Of a stretch of 64,000 nt of DNA, positions 24,967 through 34,500 are shown in pieces. Below the pieces are notes generated by a model, which did no database searches, was not told the origin of the DNA, and saw only the letters and a program-made list of their open reading frames with translations. The position numbers and the translations under genes were made by a program. The DNA comes from Streptomyces sp. NBC_00572 (GTDB lineage Bacteria > Actinomycetota > Actinomycetes > Streptomycetales > Streptomycetaceae): NCBI RefSeq assembly GCF_026341815.1, contig NZ_JAPENX010000001.1:2666001-2730000 (forward strand), in the 5' to 3' direction. Each line of letters opens with the position of its first letter. Position 1 is the first letter of the stretch.

Positions 24967-25743
24967 ATGGTCGTGAACCGTGAGGACGAGGCGCTGGGCC
25001 GGGCCGCTGTGGAAGGGCTCCTGGCGGCGATGGAGTTGACGCCCAAGCCGGGGCTTCCGGATGCCCGTGAGGCGGATCTGTCGAGGCTGAGGTGGTCCGC
25101 GCGGGCGCTGGAACCGGGGCTCGCCGCGATGGCGGCGGCCGCGCGGCGGACCGGGGAGCCCGCGAAGGGACTTCGGGGTGAGCTCGGTGCGATCGGGCGG
25201 TCCACGGAGCGGGACATGGCGCGGGCGGACGGCGGTGCGGGCCTGCACCACGGGGCCGTGTGGCCGCTGGGGCTGCTGGTGGCGGGGGCCGCGCTCGCGC
25301 CGGGTGGGACCGTGGAGGAGATCACCGGGCTCGCGGGGCGGATCGCGGCGCATCCGGACAGCCGGGCTCCGCGCATGGCCACCCCCGGCTCGGCCGTCTC
25401 CGTCCGGTACGGCGCCGCCGGCGCGAAGGGCGAGGCCCGAGCCGCGTTCCCGCACGTGCGGCGGGCTTCGGCGGCGCTGGACACGGCCCGGCGGGACGGG
25501 GCACGCGAGCCCGAGGCCCTGATCGGCGCGCTGCTCACGGTGATGACGACCCTCCAGGACACGGGCCTGCTGCACACGGCGGGCCCGTACGGCCTGCGGG
25601 AGGTCCAGGACGGCGCCCGGGACGTCGTGGCGGGCGATCTCCCCCTGGACGCCTTCGACCGACGGCTACGCGAACGGGACCTGCGCCCGAGGGGCAGCGG
25701 CCACCTGCTCGCCGCCGCCCTGTTCCTTGACGGCCTCCGCTAG
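24967..25743 (+). CDS. CitG/MdcB-like (triphosphoribosyl-dephospho-CoA synthase family) protein
   Basis: 258 aa, a little shorter than the usual 270-300. Recognisable family blocks in order: LTPKPGLPD (about residue 22), ADLSRLRWSARAL, GLHHGAVWPLGLL (compare the family's THKGAIFSLGLL), VRYGAAGAKGEARAAFPHV, DTGLLHTAGPYGL and GHLLAAALFLDGL. Family knowledge: CitG/MdcB make the prosthetic group of citrate lyase or malonate decarboxylase. The usual NNGAH-type segment after the first block is absent and the THKG Lys is His, and no acyl-carrier or decarboxylase genes are near, so its role may have changed. Confidence 0.65.
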   Translation: MVVNREDEALGRAAVEGLLAAMELTPKPGLPDAREADLSRLRWSARALEPGLAAMAAAARRTGEPAKGLRGELGAIGRSTERDMARADGGAGLHHGAVWPLGLLVAGAALAPGGTVEEITGLAGRIAAHPDSRAPRMATPGSAVSVRYGAAGAKGEARAAFPHVRRASAALDTARRDGAREPEALIGALLTVMTTLQDTGLLHTAGPYGLREVQDGARDVVAGDLPLDAFDRRLRERDLRPRGSGHLLAAALFLDGLR

Positions 25744-26678
25744 GCGGAGGTCCCCGTGTGGGTCTCGTCGGGGTCGACACCGAGGGTGAGGGCGGCGGAG
25801 ACGCCCTTCGCGATCTTCCCCTTGGGGTACTTGAGGGTGAGAAGACCGCCCTCGGCCCCGTTGCCGGGGTAGATGGTGTCGTCGTCGAGGGTCGTGCGTT
25901 CGGTGGTGCTGGTGGAGTACGGCGCGACCTTCGCGGAGTCCAGGACGGCGGTCTCCGCGAAGAAGAGCTGCCCGGTGTGGCAGGTGTGCCCGCCCTCGTA
26001 ACCGGAGGCCGTCATCTTCCCGCCCACGTGCACCTTCGTGTGGACGTGGACGCAACGCCCCCGGTACCAGCCGGGGAAGACCGTCCGGAACTCCACGTAC
26101 CCGTGCTTGTCGGTGAGCTGGGTGCCGCGCAGGTACCGCTTGTCGTCGGTGGGCTCCTCGTGGCCGCCACCACCGCCACCGCCACCCGGTCCGCCCGTCG
26201 GGGGCGTACCGGTGGGCGGGGTCCCGGTGGGAGCGTCGGTCGGAGGAGTACCGGTCGGCGGTGTACCGCCCCCGGGGGCCCCGTCCCCGCCGCCCGTGCT
26301 CAGGCTCTCGTAGCCGGAGTAGATGCCTAGCGCGTCGCAGTGCCAGACGTCGACGGCGACGTTCCGCAGGGGCTTGCAGGTGTCGGAGTCGACGACCTTG
26401 AGCCGTAGGGTCATCGGGATGCCCTCACGGTCCTCCGTGATGTCCCTGCGGATCTTGTCGGCGTCGATGTAGTACGGACCTTCGGTGGTCTCGGAGGTGA
26501 GCCGGTAACAGACCTCACCGGCCGTCGGCTTCGCGGACGGCTTCTTCCCGGCCGCCCCGCCCGCCGAGGCGGTGGAGACGACCCCGGCGCCGATCCCCGC
26601 CGCGACCACGACCCCACCGCCCGCTACCAGGGCCCGCCGCCGGGTCATGTCCCGCCTGTGCTTCTGGTTTTCGCTCAT
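25740..26678 (-). CDS. Tat-exported intradiol ring-cleavage dioxygenase
   Basis: 312 aa. Twin-arginine signal (MTRRRALVAGGGVVVAAG) at the N-terminus. The dioxygenase domain starts near residue 55 (CYRLTSETTEGPYYIDADKI), with DVWHCDALGIYSGY and, after an insert, GWYRGRCVHVHTKVHVGG, giving the two Tyr and two His of the non-haem Fe(III) site. Between them lies a Gly/Pro/Thr-rich insert with repeated TGTPPTG and a Gly8 run (about 26160-26290). Family knowledge: these enzymes cleave catechols between the hydroxyls; exported Streptomyces members act on lignin-derived aromatics. Its stop overlaps the CitG-like stop by four bases. Confidence 0.9.
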   Translation of the reverse strand: MSENQKHRRDMTRRRALVAGGGVVVAAGIGAGVVSTASAGGAAGKKPSAKPTAGEVCYRLTSETTEGPYYIDADKIRRDITEDREGIPMTLRLKVVDSDTCKPLRNVAVDVWHCDALGIYSGYESLSTGGGDGAPGGGTPPTGTPPTDAPTGTPPTGTPPTGGPGGGGGGGGHEEPTDDKRYLRGTQLTDKHGYVEFRTVFPGWYRGRCVHVHTKVHVGGKMTASGYEGGHTCHTGQLFFAETAVLDSAKVAPYSTSTTERTTLDDDTIYPGNGAEGGLLTLKYPKGKIAKGVSAALTLGVDPDETHTGTSA

Positions 26679-26743
26679 GGGCGAGGACCCTAGGAACCGC
26701 GCCTGTCAGGAACGTGAGAGCGGGCTGTGGGTTCCTGTGTACG

Positions 26744-26953
26744 TCAGTTGCTCACGGCGTACGAGACGAAGCCCGCCCAGGCGGCCGGCGTCAGCGCGAG
26801 CTGGGGACCGCCGAGGTTCTTGGAGTCGCGGACGTGGATGGTGGCGGGGGTGGGGGCGATCTCGATGCAGGAGTCGCCCTCGCTGCTGCTGCTGTAGCTG
26901 CTCTTGAACCAAGCCAGTTCGGAGGCGTCCCCAGACGAGGTGTTGCGGATCAT
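26744..26953 (-). CDS. DUF397 domain protein
   Basis: 69 aa with the DUF397 core AWFKSSYSSSSEGDSCIEIA, then IHVRDSKNLGGPQLALTPAAW and FVSYAV. The ATG overlaps the XRE gene's stop region (four bases). Family knowledge: DUF397 proteins are the small partners of WhiJ-like XRE/DUF5753 regulators in Streptomyces and can modulate their DNA binding. Confidence 0.92.
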   Translation of the reverse strand: MIRNTSSGDASELAWFKSSYSSSSEGDSCIEIAPTPATIHVRDSKNLGGPQLALTPAAWAGFVSYAVSN

Positions 26954-27825
26954 GTCTCTCCCAGCAGTTGCTCGATGAGGGCCGTCGACTCACGTGGAGT
27001 GAGGGCCTGAGCCCGGATGATGCCATACCGCAACTCCAGGATATGGAGCTGTTTCGGCTCGGTCACCGGCCGCCCGTTGGACACAGCCGGAGAGCGTCCC
27101 ACCGCTGATCCGTCATCGAACTTCAGCACCTCGATGCCGCCTGCCAGCCCGGCGTGCTCCTCACGGTCCATCGGCATGACCTGAAGCTCGACGTTCCGCA
27201 TCCGCCCGACCTCCAACAGGCGTTCCAGTTGGGGGCGCCGCAGACTCCGCCCGCCCAGCGGGCGGCGTAGCGTCCACTCCTCCAGGACGAAGCTGATCTC
27301 CGGGGCGGGGTCTCTCAGGAAGATGCTCTGCCGTGCCACACGCCCGGCCGCCATACGCTCCACCTCGTCCTGCGTGTACGCCGGCCGTCGCATCAACAGC
27401 AGCCCGCGCGCGTACTCCGGCGTCTGCAGCAAGCCGTGGATGTTGAGCGGGTCGTAGAGCTGGATCTCAACCGCTTTCGCCTCCAACTGCGCCAGCGCCC
27501 GCACCTTCTTCGGGTACCGGACCTTGGCCACGTCCTCCTTCATCGCCGAGAGCAGCCCCCCGGCCCCCAGCACCTCGTCCGCCTTGTCCAGGAACTCGGG
27601 TCGCGGGATCCGCTTCCCGCTCTCGATCTTGTAGATGAGGTCCTCGCCATAGCCGGTGGCCGCCCCAAGCTCGGCGGCCCGCATCCCCACCGCCTCCCTC
27701 CGTAGCCTCAACTGCCGTCCCACAGTGGCGACTACGGCCACACCCCAGTCATCGTCGGGATCGACCTCCCACCCCGGCTCGTCCGCCTCGGTCTTGAGCC
27801 GCTGTGCCCCACCGTCCACCGACAT
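26950..27825 (-). CDS. XRE family regulator with DUF5753 domain (WhiJ-like)
   Basis: 291 aa. Helix-turn-helix at about residues 35-90 (RLRREAVGMRAAELGAATG, YGEDLIYKIESGKRIP), then DUF5753 (PLNIHGLLQTPEYARGLLLM, QSIFLRDPAPEISFVLEEW, MRNVELQVMPMDREEHAGL). Part of the developmental WhiJ/abaA-type set with the DUF397 gene downstream and the divergent ATPase at 27981. The intergenic region holds four CCGGACAG-like repeats that are the likely operator (inference). Confidence 0.92.
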   Translation of the reverse strand: MSVDGGAQRLKTEADEPGWEVDPDDDWGVAVVATVGRQLRLRREAVGMRAAELGAATGYGEDLIYKIESGKRIPRPEFLDKADEVLGAGGLLSAMKEDVAKVRYPKKVRALAQLEAKAVEIQLYDPLNIHGLLQTPEYARGLLLMRRPAYTQDEVERMAAGRVARQSIFLRDPAPEISFVLEEWTLRRPLGGRSLRRPQLERLLEVGRMRNVELQVMPMDREEHAGLAGGIEVLKFDDGSAVGRSPAVSNGRPVTEPKQLHILELRYGIIRAQALTPRESTALIEQLLGET

Positions 27826-27881
27826 ACCCGCACCCTTCCCTCGCCCCTTCGTGGCGCGATGCCCCTACCCCTCCGGCAGGT

Positions 27882-27919
27882 CCGGACAGCCCGGACAGCA
27901 GCGGACAAGCTCCGGACAG
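27882..27919. promoter_or_regulatory. Four CCGGACAG-like repeats between XRE and ATPase genes
   Basis: CCGGACAG at 27882, 27891 and 27912 and GCGGACAA at 27901, with steps of 9, 10 and 11 bases, so all face one side of the helix. They lie 57 bases upstream of the XRE start in the 155-bp divergent gap. Confidence 0.55.
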
Positions 27920-27980
27920 TGACTCTACGCATCGACTCCGTCACTGTTCACGGTAGTCGGGGGCGGCCACGCTCGGTGAC

Positions 27981-28412
27981 GTGAAGCAGCGGAACATCAC
28001 CCAAGTCCATTCACCCACGCACCACTTCAGCGTTCTCCTGTCTCCCACGCCACGCGGGGCCCGGCTCGCCCGGCTGCTCGCCGTCGAGTGGATGCGGGAT
28101 CACGAGGTGCCGTACGGCGCGGCGGAGGCCGTCACGCAGGTCGTCGCCGAACTCGCCGCGAACGCCGCCACGCACGGCCGGGTGGCAGGCAGGAGCTTCC
28201 GGCTCGCGCTCCTCCGCCACGAGGGTGCCCTGCGGATCGAGGTCACCGACACCCGGCGCGAGGACCTCCCGCGTGTCCAACCGGTCTGCACCGACGGCGA
28301 CTCGGGGCGCGGGCTGCTCCTGGTCGAGGCACTGGCCGACCGGTGGGGCGTGGGGCTGGGACCCGTACCCAGGAAGACCGTATGGGCCGAACTCGACCTC
28401 CACCACCCCTGA
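27981..28412 (+). CDS. ATP-binding protein, anti-sigma-factor-like HATPase
   Basis: 143 aa from a GTG at 27981. Short GHKL/HATPase_c_2 fold: the N-box helix VTQVVAELAANAATHGRV, then LRIEVTDTRREDLP and GDSGRGLLLVEALADRWGV. Family knowledge: these small ATPases resemble SpoIIAB-type anti-sigma kinases and are common next to WhiJ-like regulators. Lacks a membrane or receiver domain. It is divergent from the XRE gene and probably shares its operator region. The 290 bases downstream hold only GATTCGG-like repeats and the palindrome at 28615. Confidence 0.87.
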   Translation: MKQRNITQVHSPTHHFSVLLSPTPRGARLARLLAVEWMRDHEVPYGAAEAVTQVVAELAANAATHGRVAGRSFRLALLRHEGALRIEVTDTRREDLPRVQPVCTDGDSGRGLLLVEALADRWGVGLGPVPRKTVWAELDLHHP

Positions 28413-28614
28413 ACTGCGCATACGACTCAGGCGCCGGATTCCAGGAAGGTGAGATTCGGTGATTCGGGCCGCCTTTCCAAGCAACGACATATGAGAAAGA
28501 CACCCACCAAGCCCCACCCCTCCCGCCCCGCCGGCACGCACTCACTCATGCGGGTGAATGACACCAACTCGACTGGATTCGGGAGGGGTTGTCTGCCTTA
28601 CGCTCAGCCTGATC

Positions 28615-28624
28615 GGCATATGCC
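28615..28624. promoter_or_regulatory. GGCATATGCC palindrome upstream of HTH gene
   Basis: Perfect ten-base palindrome, 78 bases before the gene at 28703. It is identical to the core of the 18-bp palindrome at 24846-24863. The only other notable features in this 290-bp gap are three GATTCGG repeats (about 28450-28470 and 28575). Confidence 0.4.
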
Positions 28625-28702
28625 ACCAGACATGCGTCGGCCCCCGCCGGGAGGGCAATCCCAAGGCGAGGGCCTGACCACAAGGAAGTAAGAGGCTTCC
28701 CC

Positions 28703-29617
28703 ATGGGTACTCACGACACTAGCGCGCGCTCCTCCGCCTCGTCCCGTAAGGGCGCGGAAAACCACCCCCGTACGGGCACTCGTCCCGCCGGCGTCGTCCA
28801 CGAGAACGCCCGCCACACCGCCCGCTTCACGGTGATCGGCAACCACCTCGCCCAGCACGCGGAGCTGTCGCTGCTGGCGATCGGCCTTGCCGTGCACATC
28901 CAGTCCCTGCCCGGCGGGGCCGCCGTCGGTATCAAGAGCCTCGCGGCCCGGTTCCCCGAGGGAACCACGCGGATCGCCGCCGCGCTGCGCGAGCTGGAGG
29001 TCCACGGCTACCTGCGCCGGACGCGCGAGCGCACCGGGAGCGGGCGGATGGTGACCCGCACGGTCTCCTGCAACCAGCCGGGCCGGACCGGCGGCGGCGA
29101 GGAGGAGACTGCGGAGGCCCCGAAGCCCAAGCCGTCCACGCGCCGGGCGGAGCCGAAGCGCCACGTGGAGCCGAAGCGCCGTGCGCTGCCTCCCGTACCG
29201 CAGCCCGCCTACCCCGCTCCCGACCTCCTCGCCACCGCCCTCGGCATCCTGGCCGGCCTGCGCCGCGAGGACCCCCGTCTGCACGTCTCCGCCGCCGACG
29301 CCGAACACCTCGCCCCGGGCGTCGCGGCCTGGCTGGAGCGCGACCTCGCCCCCGCCGACGTACACCGCGTCCTGACCTTCGCCCTCCCGTCGGAACCCCT
29401 GACCCGCCCGGCCGCCCTCCTGGCCCACCGCCTGGGCGCCCAGCTCCCGCCGCTGCCGCCCTTCCGCGCCCGCTCCGAGGCCCCCGCCGTTCGGCACCCC
29501 CTCCAGAACTGCGACACCTGCGACCGCGCCTACCGCGCGCCCGAGCCGGGCATGTGCGAGTCCTGCACGCCGAAGACCGACGTGACGGGATCGCACCCTT
29601 GTTCGTTGCTCGTGTGA
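28703..29617 (+). CDS. Helix-turn-helix domain protein with C-terminal Cys motif
   Basis: 304 aa starting at ATG 28703. Residues about 35-125 form a winged helix like those of replication-initiator-type or MarR-like proteins (FTVIGNHLAQHAELSLLAIG, VGIKSLAARFPEGTTRIAAA, HGYLRRTRERTG). A Lys/Pro-rich linker leads to a helical region (APDLLATALGILAGLRREDP), and the C-terminus has CDTCDRAYRAPEPGMCESC, a likely zinc ribbon. This architecture is common and multicopy in Streptomyces; its function is not known. It carries no adjacent partner except the palindrome upstream. Confidence 0.8.
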   Translation: MGTHDTSARSSASSRKGAENHPRTGTRPAGVVHENARHTARFTVIGNHLAQHAELSLLAIGLAVHIQSLPGGAAVGIKSLAARFPEGTTRIAAALRELEVHGYLRRTRERTGSGRMVTRTVSCNQPGRTGGGEEETAEAPKPKPSTRRAEPKRHVEPKRRALPPVPQPAYPAPDLLATALGILAGLRREDPRLHVSAADAEHLAPGVAAWLERDLAPADVHRVLTFALPSEPLTRPAALLAHRLGAQLPPLPPFRARSEAPAVRHPLQNCDTCDRAYRAPEPGMCESCTPKTDVTGSHPCSLLV

Positions 29618-29641
29618 ACGGTCGCGTGGCAGCATGCGCAA

Positions 29642-30157
29642 GTGACTGAGTACGGGGACGAAGCACCACAAGCACAACAGGTTTCGAGACTGGCGGAATT
29701 GGCAGACGGACCGGATTCGGCGATGCAACCGGAGTCGGATTCGACGCTTCCGCCCGCGCGGCCGGCTCCGAAGTCGGAACAAGTCGACGAAACAGCCCTG
29801 GCACACCGGGAGTTTGCGCGAGTACTCGGTGAATTTCGGCGTACGGCCGTGCTGGTGCCGTTCGACGAGCAGGAAAGTCTCTGGACTGCTGACTTCAACG
29901 GGGTCCGGTGGATCTGCGCGTTCTCGGACGAGGAGGCGCTGGCGCGGTTCGCGATGGCACGGGGAGACGCAGGCCGCGAATGGACGTACCAGACGATTCT
30001 GGGTGCGCGGCTGCTCGACGTGATGGTGCCGATGCTGCCGGGCCCGGGCGGAGTCGCCCTGGACGCGGGCAGCGCGGACGGAATGCTCTTCCCGCCGGTC
30101 GCGGGGATCGTTCCGGATGAGGTGGCAGTGGATCTCGGGGGAACGGGGACGCGGTGA
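29642..30157 (+). CDS. SseB-domain protein of the toxin locus
   Basis: 171 aa from a GTG at 29642. After an acidic, disordered 50 residues comes an SseB-like domain: EFRRTAVLVPFDEQESLWTA, FNGVRWICAFSDEEALARFA, AREWTYQTILGARLLD, MLPGPGGVALDAGSADGMLF. In Streptomyces this domain regularly precedes putative type VII secreted Rhs toxins. The stop overlaps the next start (GTGA), so it is the first gene of the toxin operon; a chaperone or export role is inferred. Confidence 0.8.
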   Translation: MTEYGDEAPQAQQVSRLAELADGPDSAMQPESDSTLPPARPAPKSEQVDETALAHREFARVLGEFRRTAVLVPFDEQESLWTADFNGVRWICAFSDEEALARFAMARGDAGREWTYQTILGARLLDVMVPMLPGPGGVALDAGSADGMLFPPVAGIVPDEVAVDLGGTGTR

Positions 30158-30801
30158 GTGGGAACCAGCCTGACCTCGCGGCGCCGGCAGCGGCGCTCGC
30201 GGAGATAGCGAAGGGCATCGACCTGGCGCATGCCGAGCTGAAGGAGCTCGGCATGATCGGCGAGGCGTCGACGGGCCGCGGCTTCTCCGACCTGGCCCTG
30301 TCGGGAGTGGAGTTGGGGCACGGCGGTCTGACGTCCGAGTTCGAGACGTTCTGCAACCGGTGGGAGTGGGGCATACGGGCGCTCACCCTGCGAGGAAACG
30401 GTTTCGCGCAGGCGGTCGGCCTGTCGGCGGGCTCGTTCGCGGAGCAGGAGCAGTACATCAAGGACTCGATCAAGATCGGCGTGAACTCCCTCAACGGCAA
30501 CCCGCACCTGTCCGAGGACGACGTCAAGAAGATGCGCTGGGACACCATCCGCGACCAGCAGACGTGGGACGACCCGGACTGGAGCGGGGAGTCGTTCGAG
30601 GACGCCCACCAAGAGGTCAAGCAGAACTGGAAGAACACCACGTACGACGTCGAGGACTCCATGCTCGACGGCTTGGAACGCTCGGGTGCGATCGACCCGA
30701 GCACGCGGGACGGAGCGGACCAGCGACTCAAGGACCTGCTTGATCCCGACCAGGCGACCATCGACCAGGCCGAGCAGCCGCGTTGGGGGGAGAACCGCTG
30801 A
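30154..30801 (+). CDS. Toxin-operon partner protein (T7SS-associated, unrecognised domain)
   Basis: 215 aa from a GTG overlapping the previous stop. Mostly helical: PAAALAEIAKGIDLAHAELK, then GVELGHGGLTSEFETFCNRW and EWGIRALTLRGNGFAQAVG, resembling the paired helices of WXG100-type proteins, followed by an acidic, Asp/Trp-rich C-terminus (DQQTWDDPDWSGESFED). Its TGA overlaps the ATG of the Rhs gene (TGATG). Position between the SseB protein and the toxin suggests a secretion partner; not proven. Confidence 0.7.
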   Translation: MSGNQPDLAAPAAALAEIAKGIDLAHAELKELGMIGEASTGRGFSDLALSGVELGHGGLTSEFETFCNRWEWGIRALTLRGNGFAQAVGLSAGSFAEQEQYIKDSIKIGVNSLNGNPHLSEDDVKKMRWDTIRDQQTWDDPDWSGESFEDAHQEVKQNWKNTTYDVEDSMLDGLERSGAIDPSTRDGADQRLKDLLDPDQATIDQAEQPRWGENR

Positions 30802-31595
30802 TGGTGGACTTCGGAGGTCTCCTCGACAAGGGCATCGACAAGATCGGTGACGGCATCGACAAGGGCAAGGAGCTGCTCGGCGAGGGCATCGACCACGCCA
30901 CCGACAAGTTCGGCCAGGGCCTGGACAAGATCGGTGCGCATGAGATCGCGGACAAGGTCGAGGACTGGGGCGACGAGACCGCCTCCTCCCTCGGCGCGCA
31001 GGTCGGTGAGCAGCAGCTCGGGCAGACCGAGGAAGCGAACGAGCTGATCCACGGCAAGCCGGAGAAGATCGCCGAGTCGGTGAAGAACCTCCGGGACTTC
31101 CGACTCGCGTTCGACCTCGTCGGCCGCGGGATGAGGAAGCTCGACGCCGGTCACTGGAAGGGCGAGGCGGCCGACGCGTTCCGGGAGAAGTTCCAGACCC
31201 TGCCGACCGACTGGCTGCACGCGGCGGACGCTATGGAGAACGCGGCCAAGGCACTGGAAACGTACTCCAAGGCGGTCGTGAGCGCGCAGGGCAAGGCGCG
31301 TGAGGCGATCGCGCTGTACAAGGAGGGCGACCAGGACTCCAAGACGGCGGTCGACACGTACAACAAGAAGGTCGACGCCTACAACGCGGCCCGCACCGGC
31401 GACAGTCCGCTGCCGGACCCCGGAGTCTTCTCCGACCCCGGCAAGGCCAAGCGGCAGCGCGCCAAGGAGATCCTGAACGACGCGCGCCCTGCCCGGTTCG
31501 CTTCCCCTCGTCTTCCGGCGGACCTTCGACTCCTCGCGCCGCTCGGGACGCTGGTTCGGCCCGACGTGGTCGTCGACGGTGGACCAACGTCTTGA
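30801..31595 (+). CDS. N-terminal secretion module of an interrupted Rhs toxin (T7SS-type)
   Basis: 264 codons. Amphipathic repeats (DKGIDKIGDGIDKGKELL, GEGIDHATDKFGQGLDKIG), then a WXG-like helical pair: KLDAGHWKGEAADAFREKF with GxW and a following helix. It keeps family sequence up to KEILNDAR (about 31487); after that the translation (PARFASPRLP...) is out-of-frame. The other frame there reads ALPGSLPLVFRR and SGRWFGPTWSSTV, the end of the DUF6531 pre-Rhs domain. So this ORF is the 5' half of one gene whose middle is deleted. Confidence 0.75.
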   Translation: MVDFGGLLDKGIDKIGDGIDKGKELLGEGIDHATDKFGQGLDKIGAHEIADKVEDWGDETASSLGAQVGEQQLGQTEEANELIHGKPEKIAESVKNLRDFRLAFDLVGRGMRKLDAGHWKGEAADAFREKFQTLPTDWLHAADAMENAAKALETYSKAVVSAQGKAREAIALYKEGDQDSKTAVDTYNKKVDAYNAARTGDSPLPDPGVFSDPGKAKRQRAKEILNDARPARFASPRLPADLRLLAPLGTLVRPDVVVDGGPTS

Positions 31596-34500
31596 GATCG
31601 ACTCGGAGGGTGTGGTCTTCAGCTGTGACGAAGGCAGCCTGCTCGCGTACCCGCACCCGGCACGCGGCGTCCCGGTCATGCCCACGCACGGCAGGCAGTG
31701 GCCGCTGGACCGGGTCGAGGACGGCTACACCGTCACGGACCCGGACAGCGGCACGGTCCGCCACTTCGCCGACCACGGTCATGAACTCGCTCTCCTGGCC
31801 CAGATCGACGACCGCAACGGCCGCTGGATCGCCTTCGAGCACGACGAGACGGGCGCCCCGACGGCGATCGTCCACCACGGCGGCTACCACCTGAAGCTGA
31901 CCACGGGCGAGGGCCGGGTGACGGCGCTCCACCTCGCGGGGGCGGCGCCGGACGGCTCCGACCAGGAGATCCTGCGCTACGGATACACGGACGGCCACCT
32001 GACCGAGGTCACCAACTCCTCGGGCCGACCCCTTCGCTTCGGCTGCGACGAACACGGCCGCATCACCTCGTGGACCGACACCAACGGCAGCCGCTTCGAC
32101 TACGTCTACGACGAACAGGACCGCTGCACCTACCAGTCGGGCACGAACGGACACCTCGAAACCAGCTTCACCTGGGACGACGTCGACCCCGCGACGGGTC
32201 TCCGCGTCACCACCCTCACCGACGGACTGGGGAACACCCAGCGGCACCTGATCAACGACCTCGCTCAGGTGGTCGCGGAGATCGACGGACTCGGCGCGGT
32301 CACCCGCTTCGCGTACGACCGCCGCAACCGGCTGCTGTCCCGGACGGACCCACTGGGTCACGTCAGCTCCTTCACCTATGACGAGCAGGGCCGGCTGACC
32401 CTCCTGGAGCGTCCGGACGGCCGGCAGGCGCGGGCCGAGTACGACGCCGACGGATTCCCGATACGCATCACCGGCACCGACGGCAACGTCACACGGCAGA
32501 CCTTCGACGAGCGCGGCAACCGAACATCGGTGACGGACCCGTCGGGCGCCCGCACGGAGTTCGCGTACGACGACTCGGGCCGACTCACGTCGGTGACGGA
32601 CCCGCTCGGCGCCACCACCCGGCTGGTCCTGGACGCCCGCGGCCTCCCGATCGAGGTCACCGATCCACTGGGCGCCACGACCGGCTACGAACACGATGCC
32701 TTCGGCCGTAGGGTCCGGTTCACCGACGCTCTCGGTGCGGTGACGCGGATGCAGTGGACGGTCGAGGGTCGACCGTCCCGGCGGACGGCACCTGACGGCA
32801 TGGTGGAGTCCTGGACGTACGACGGCGAGGGCAACTGCCTCAGCCACACCGACGCGATGGGCGCCACGACCCGCTTCACGTACACCGACTTCGACCTGCT
32901 GACGTCCCGCACGGGCCCGGACGGGGTCAGGTACGAGTTCTCCCACGACACGAACCTGCAGCTGACGCATGTAACCGACCCACGGGGCCTGACCTGGGAC
33001 TACACCTACGACCCAGCGGGCCGCGTCGTCACGGAGACGGACTTCGACGGCCGGACGCTGAGCTACGACTTCGACGCTGCGGGCCGACTTGCCTCCCGCG
33101 CGAACGGGCTCGGCCAGACGATCCGGTTCGACCGCGACAGCCTCGGTCAGATCGTCCGCAAGGACGCCGAAGGGACGGTCAACGCCTACGAGTACGACGT
33201 TTTCGATCAACTGGCGTCGGCAACCGGCCCTGACGCGACCCTGCAACGCCTCCGGGACCGCTACGGCCGCTTGGTCTCCGAGACTGTCAACGGTCGTACG
33301 CTCTCGTTCACGTACGACGCGGTGGGGCGACGAACAGGGCGGACGACACCGGGCGGGTCCACAAGTACGTGGGCGTTCGACGCGGCAGGCCGTCGAACGG
33401 AACTGACGTCCTCCGGCCGGACCCTGGCCTTCACCCGAGACGGCCTCGGGCGTGAAACAGCCCGCCACGTTGCCGACTTCGCCGTCCTGACCTCGTCGTT
33501 CGACGCGATGGGCCGACTCACAGACCAGGAAGTCACCGGCGGTTCCGGCCACCGCCTCCAGCACAGGGCGTACACGTACCGCGCGGACGGCGGCCTCATC
33601 GGCATCGCCGACGCGCTCTCCGGCAGCCGGCGCTTCGACCTGGACCCGGCAGGCCGCGTCACGGCCGTCCACGCGCGCGACTGGACGGAGCGGTACGCCT
33701 ACGACGAGGCCGGCAACCAGACCGAGGCGTCCTGGCCGTCCACGCACCCGGCCCACTCGGCGACGGGCATACGCGCCTACGAGGGCTCTCGGATCACTCG
33801 CGCGGGGGCAGTCCGCTACGAACACGACGAACAGGGCCGGATCGTCCTGCGCCAGAAGACCCGCCTCTCCCGCAAACCGGATACGTGGCGCTTCGAGTGG
33901 GACGCCGAGGACCGCTTGACGTCGGTGGCGACGCCGGACGGCACGGTGTGGCGGTACGCGTACGACCCTCTGGGCCGCCGAATATCCAAGCACTCAGCGC
34001 TGGAGACGGTCCACTTCACCTGGGACGGCACAACCCTCTGCGAACAGACTACGGCCGACGTCACCCTCACCTGGGACCATGCGGGCCTGCGTCCCCTGGC
34101 TCAGACGGAACGCCGAACGGCCCCGGACTCCACCGACGACCGCTTCTTCGCGATCGTCACAGACCTGATCGGCACCCCGACAGAACTCGTGGACGAGTCA
34201 GGCGACCTGGCATGGCGCACCCGCACGACTCTCTGGGGCACGACGACGTGGACCAGATCGGCCACCGCCTACACCCCACTCCGCTTCCCGGGCCAGTACT
34301 TCGACCCGGAATCGGGTCTGCACTACAACCACTTCCGGTACTACGACCCGGAAAGCGGCCGCTACCTCAGCCAGGACCCTCTGGGTCTGGCCCCGGCTCC
34401 GAACCCGACGACGTACGTCCACAACCCGCACACCTGGATCGACCCACTGGGCCTTGCACCCGATGGGTGTCCTCCAAAGGCCGGCCGAGACCTGGCCGAG

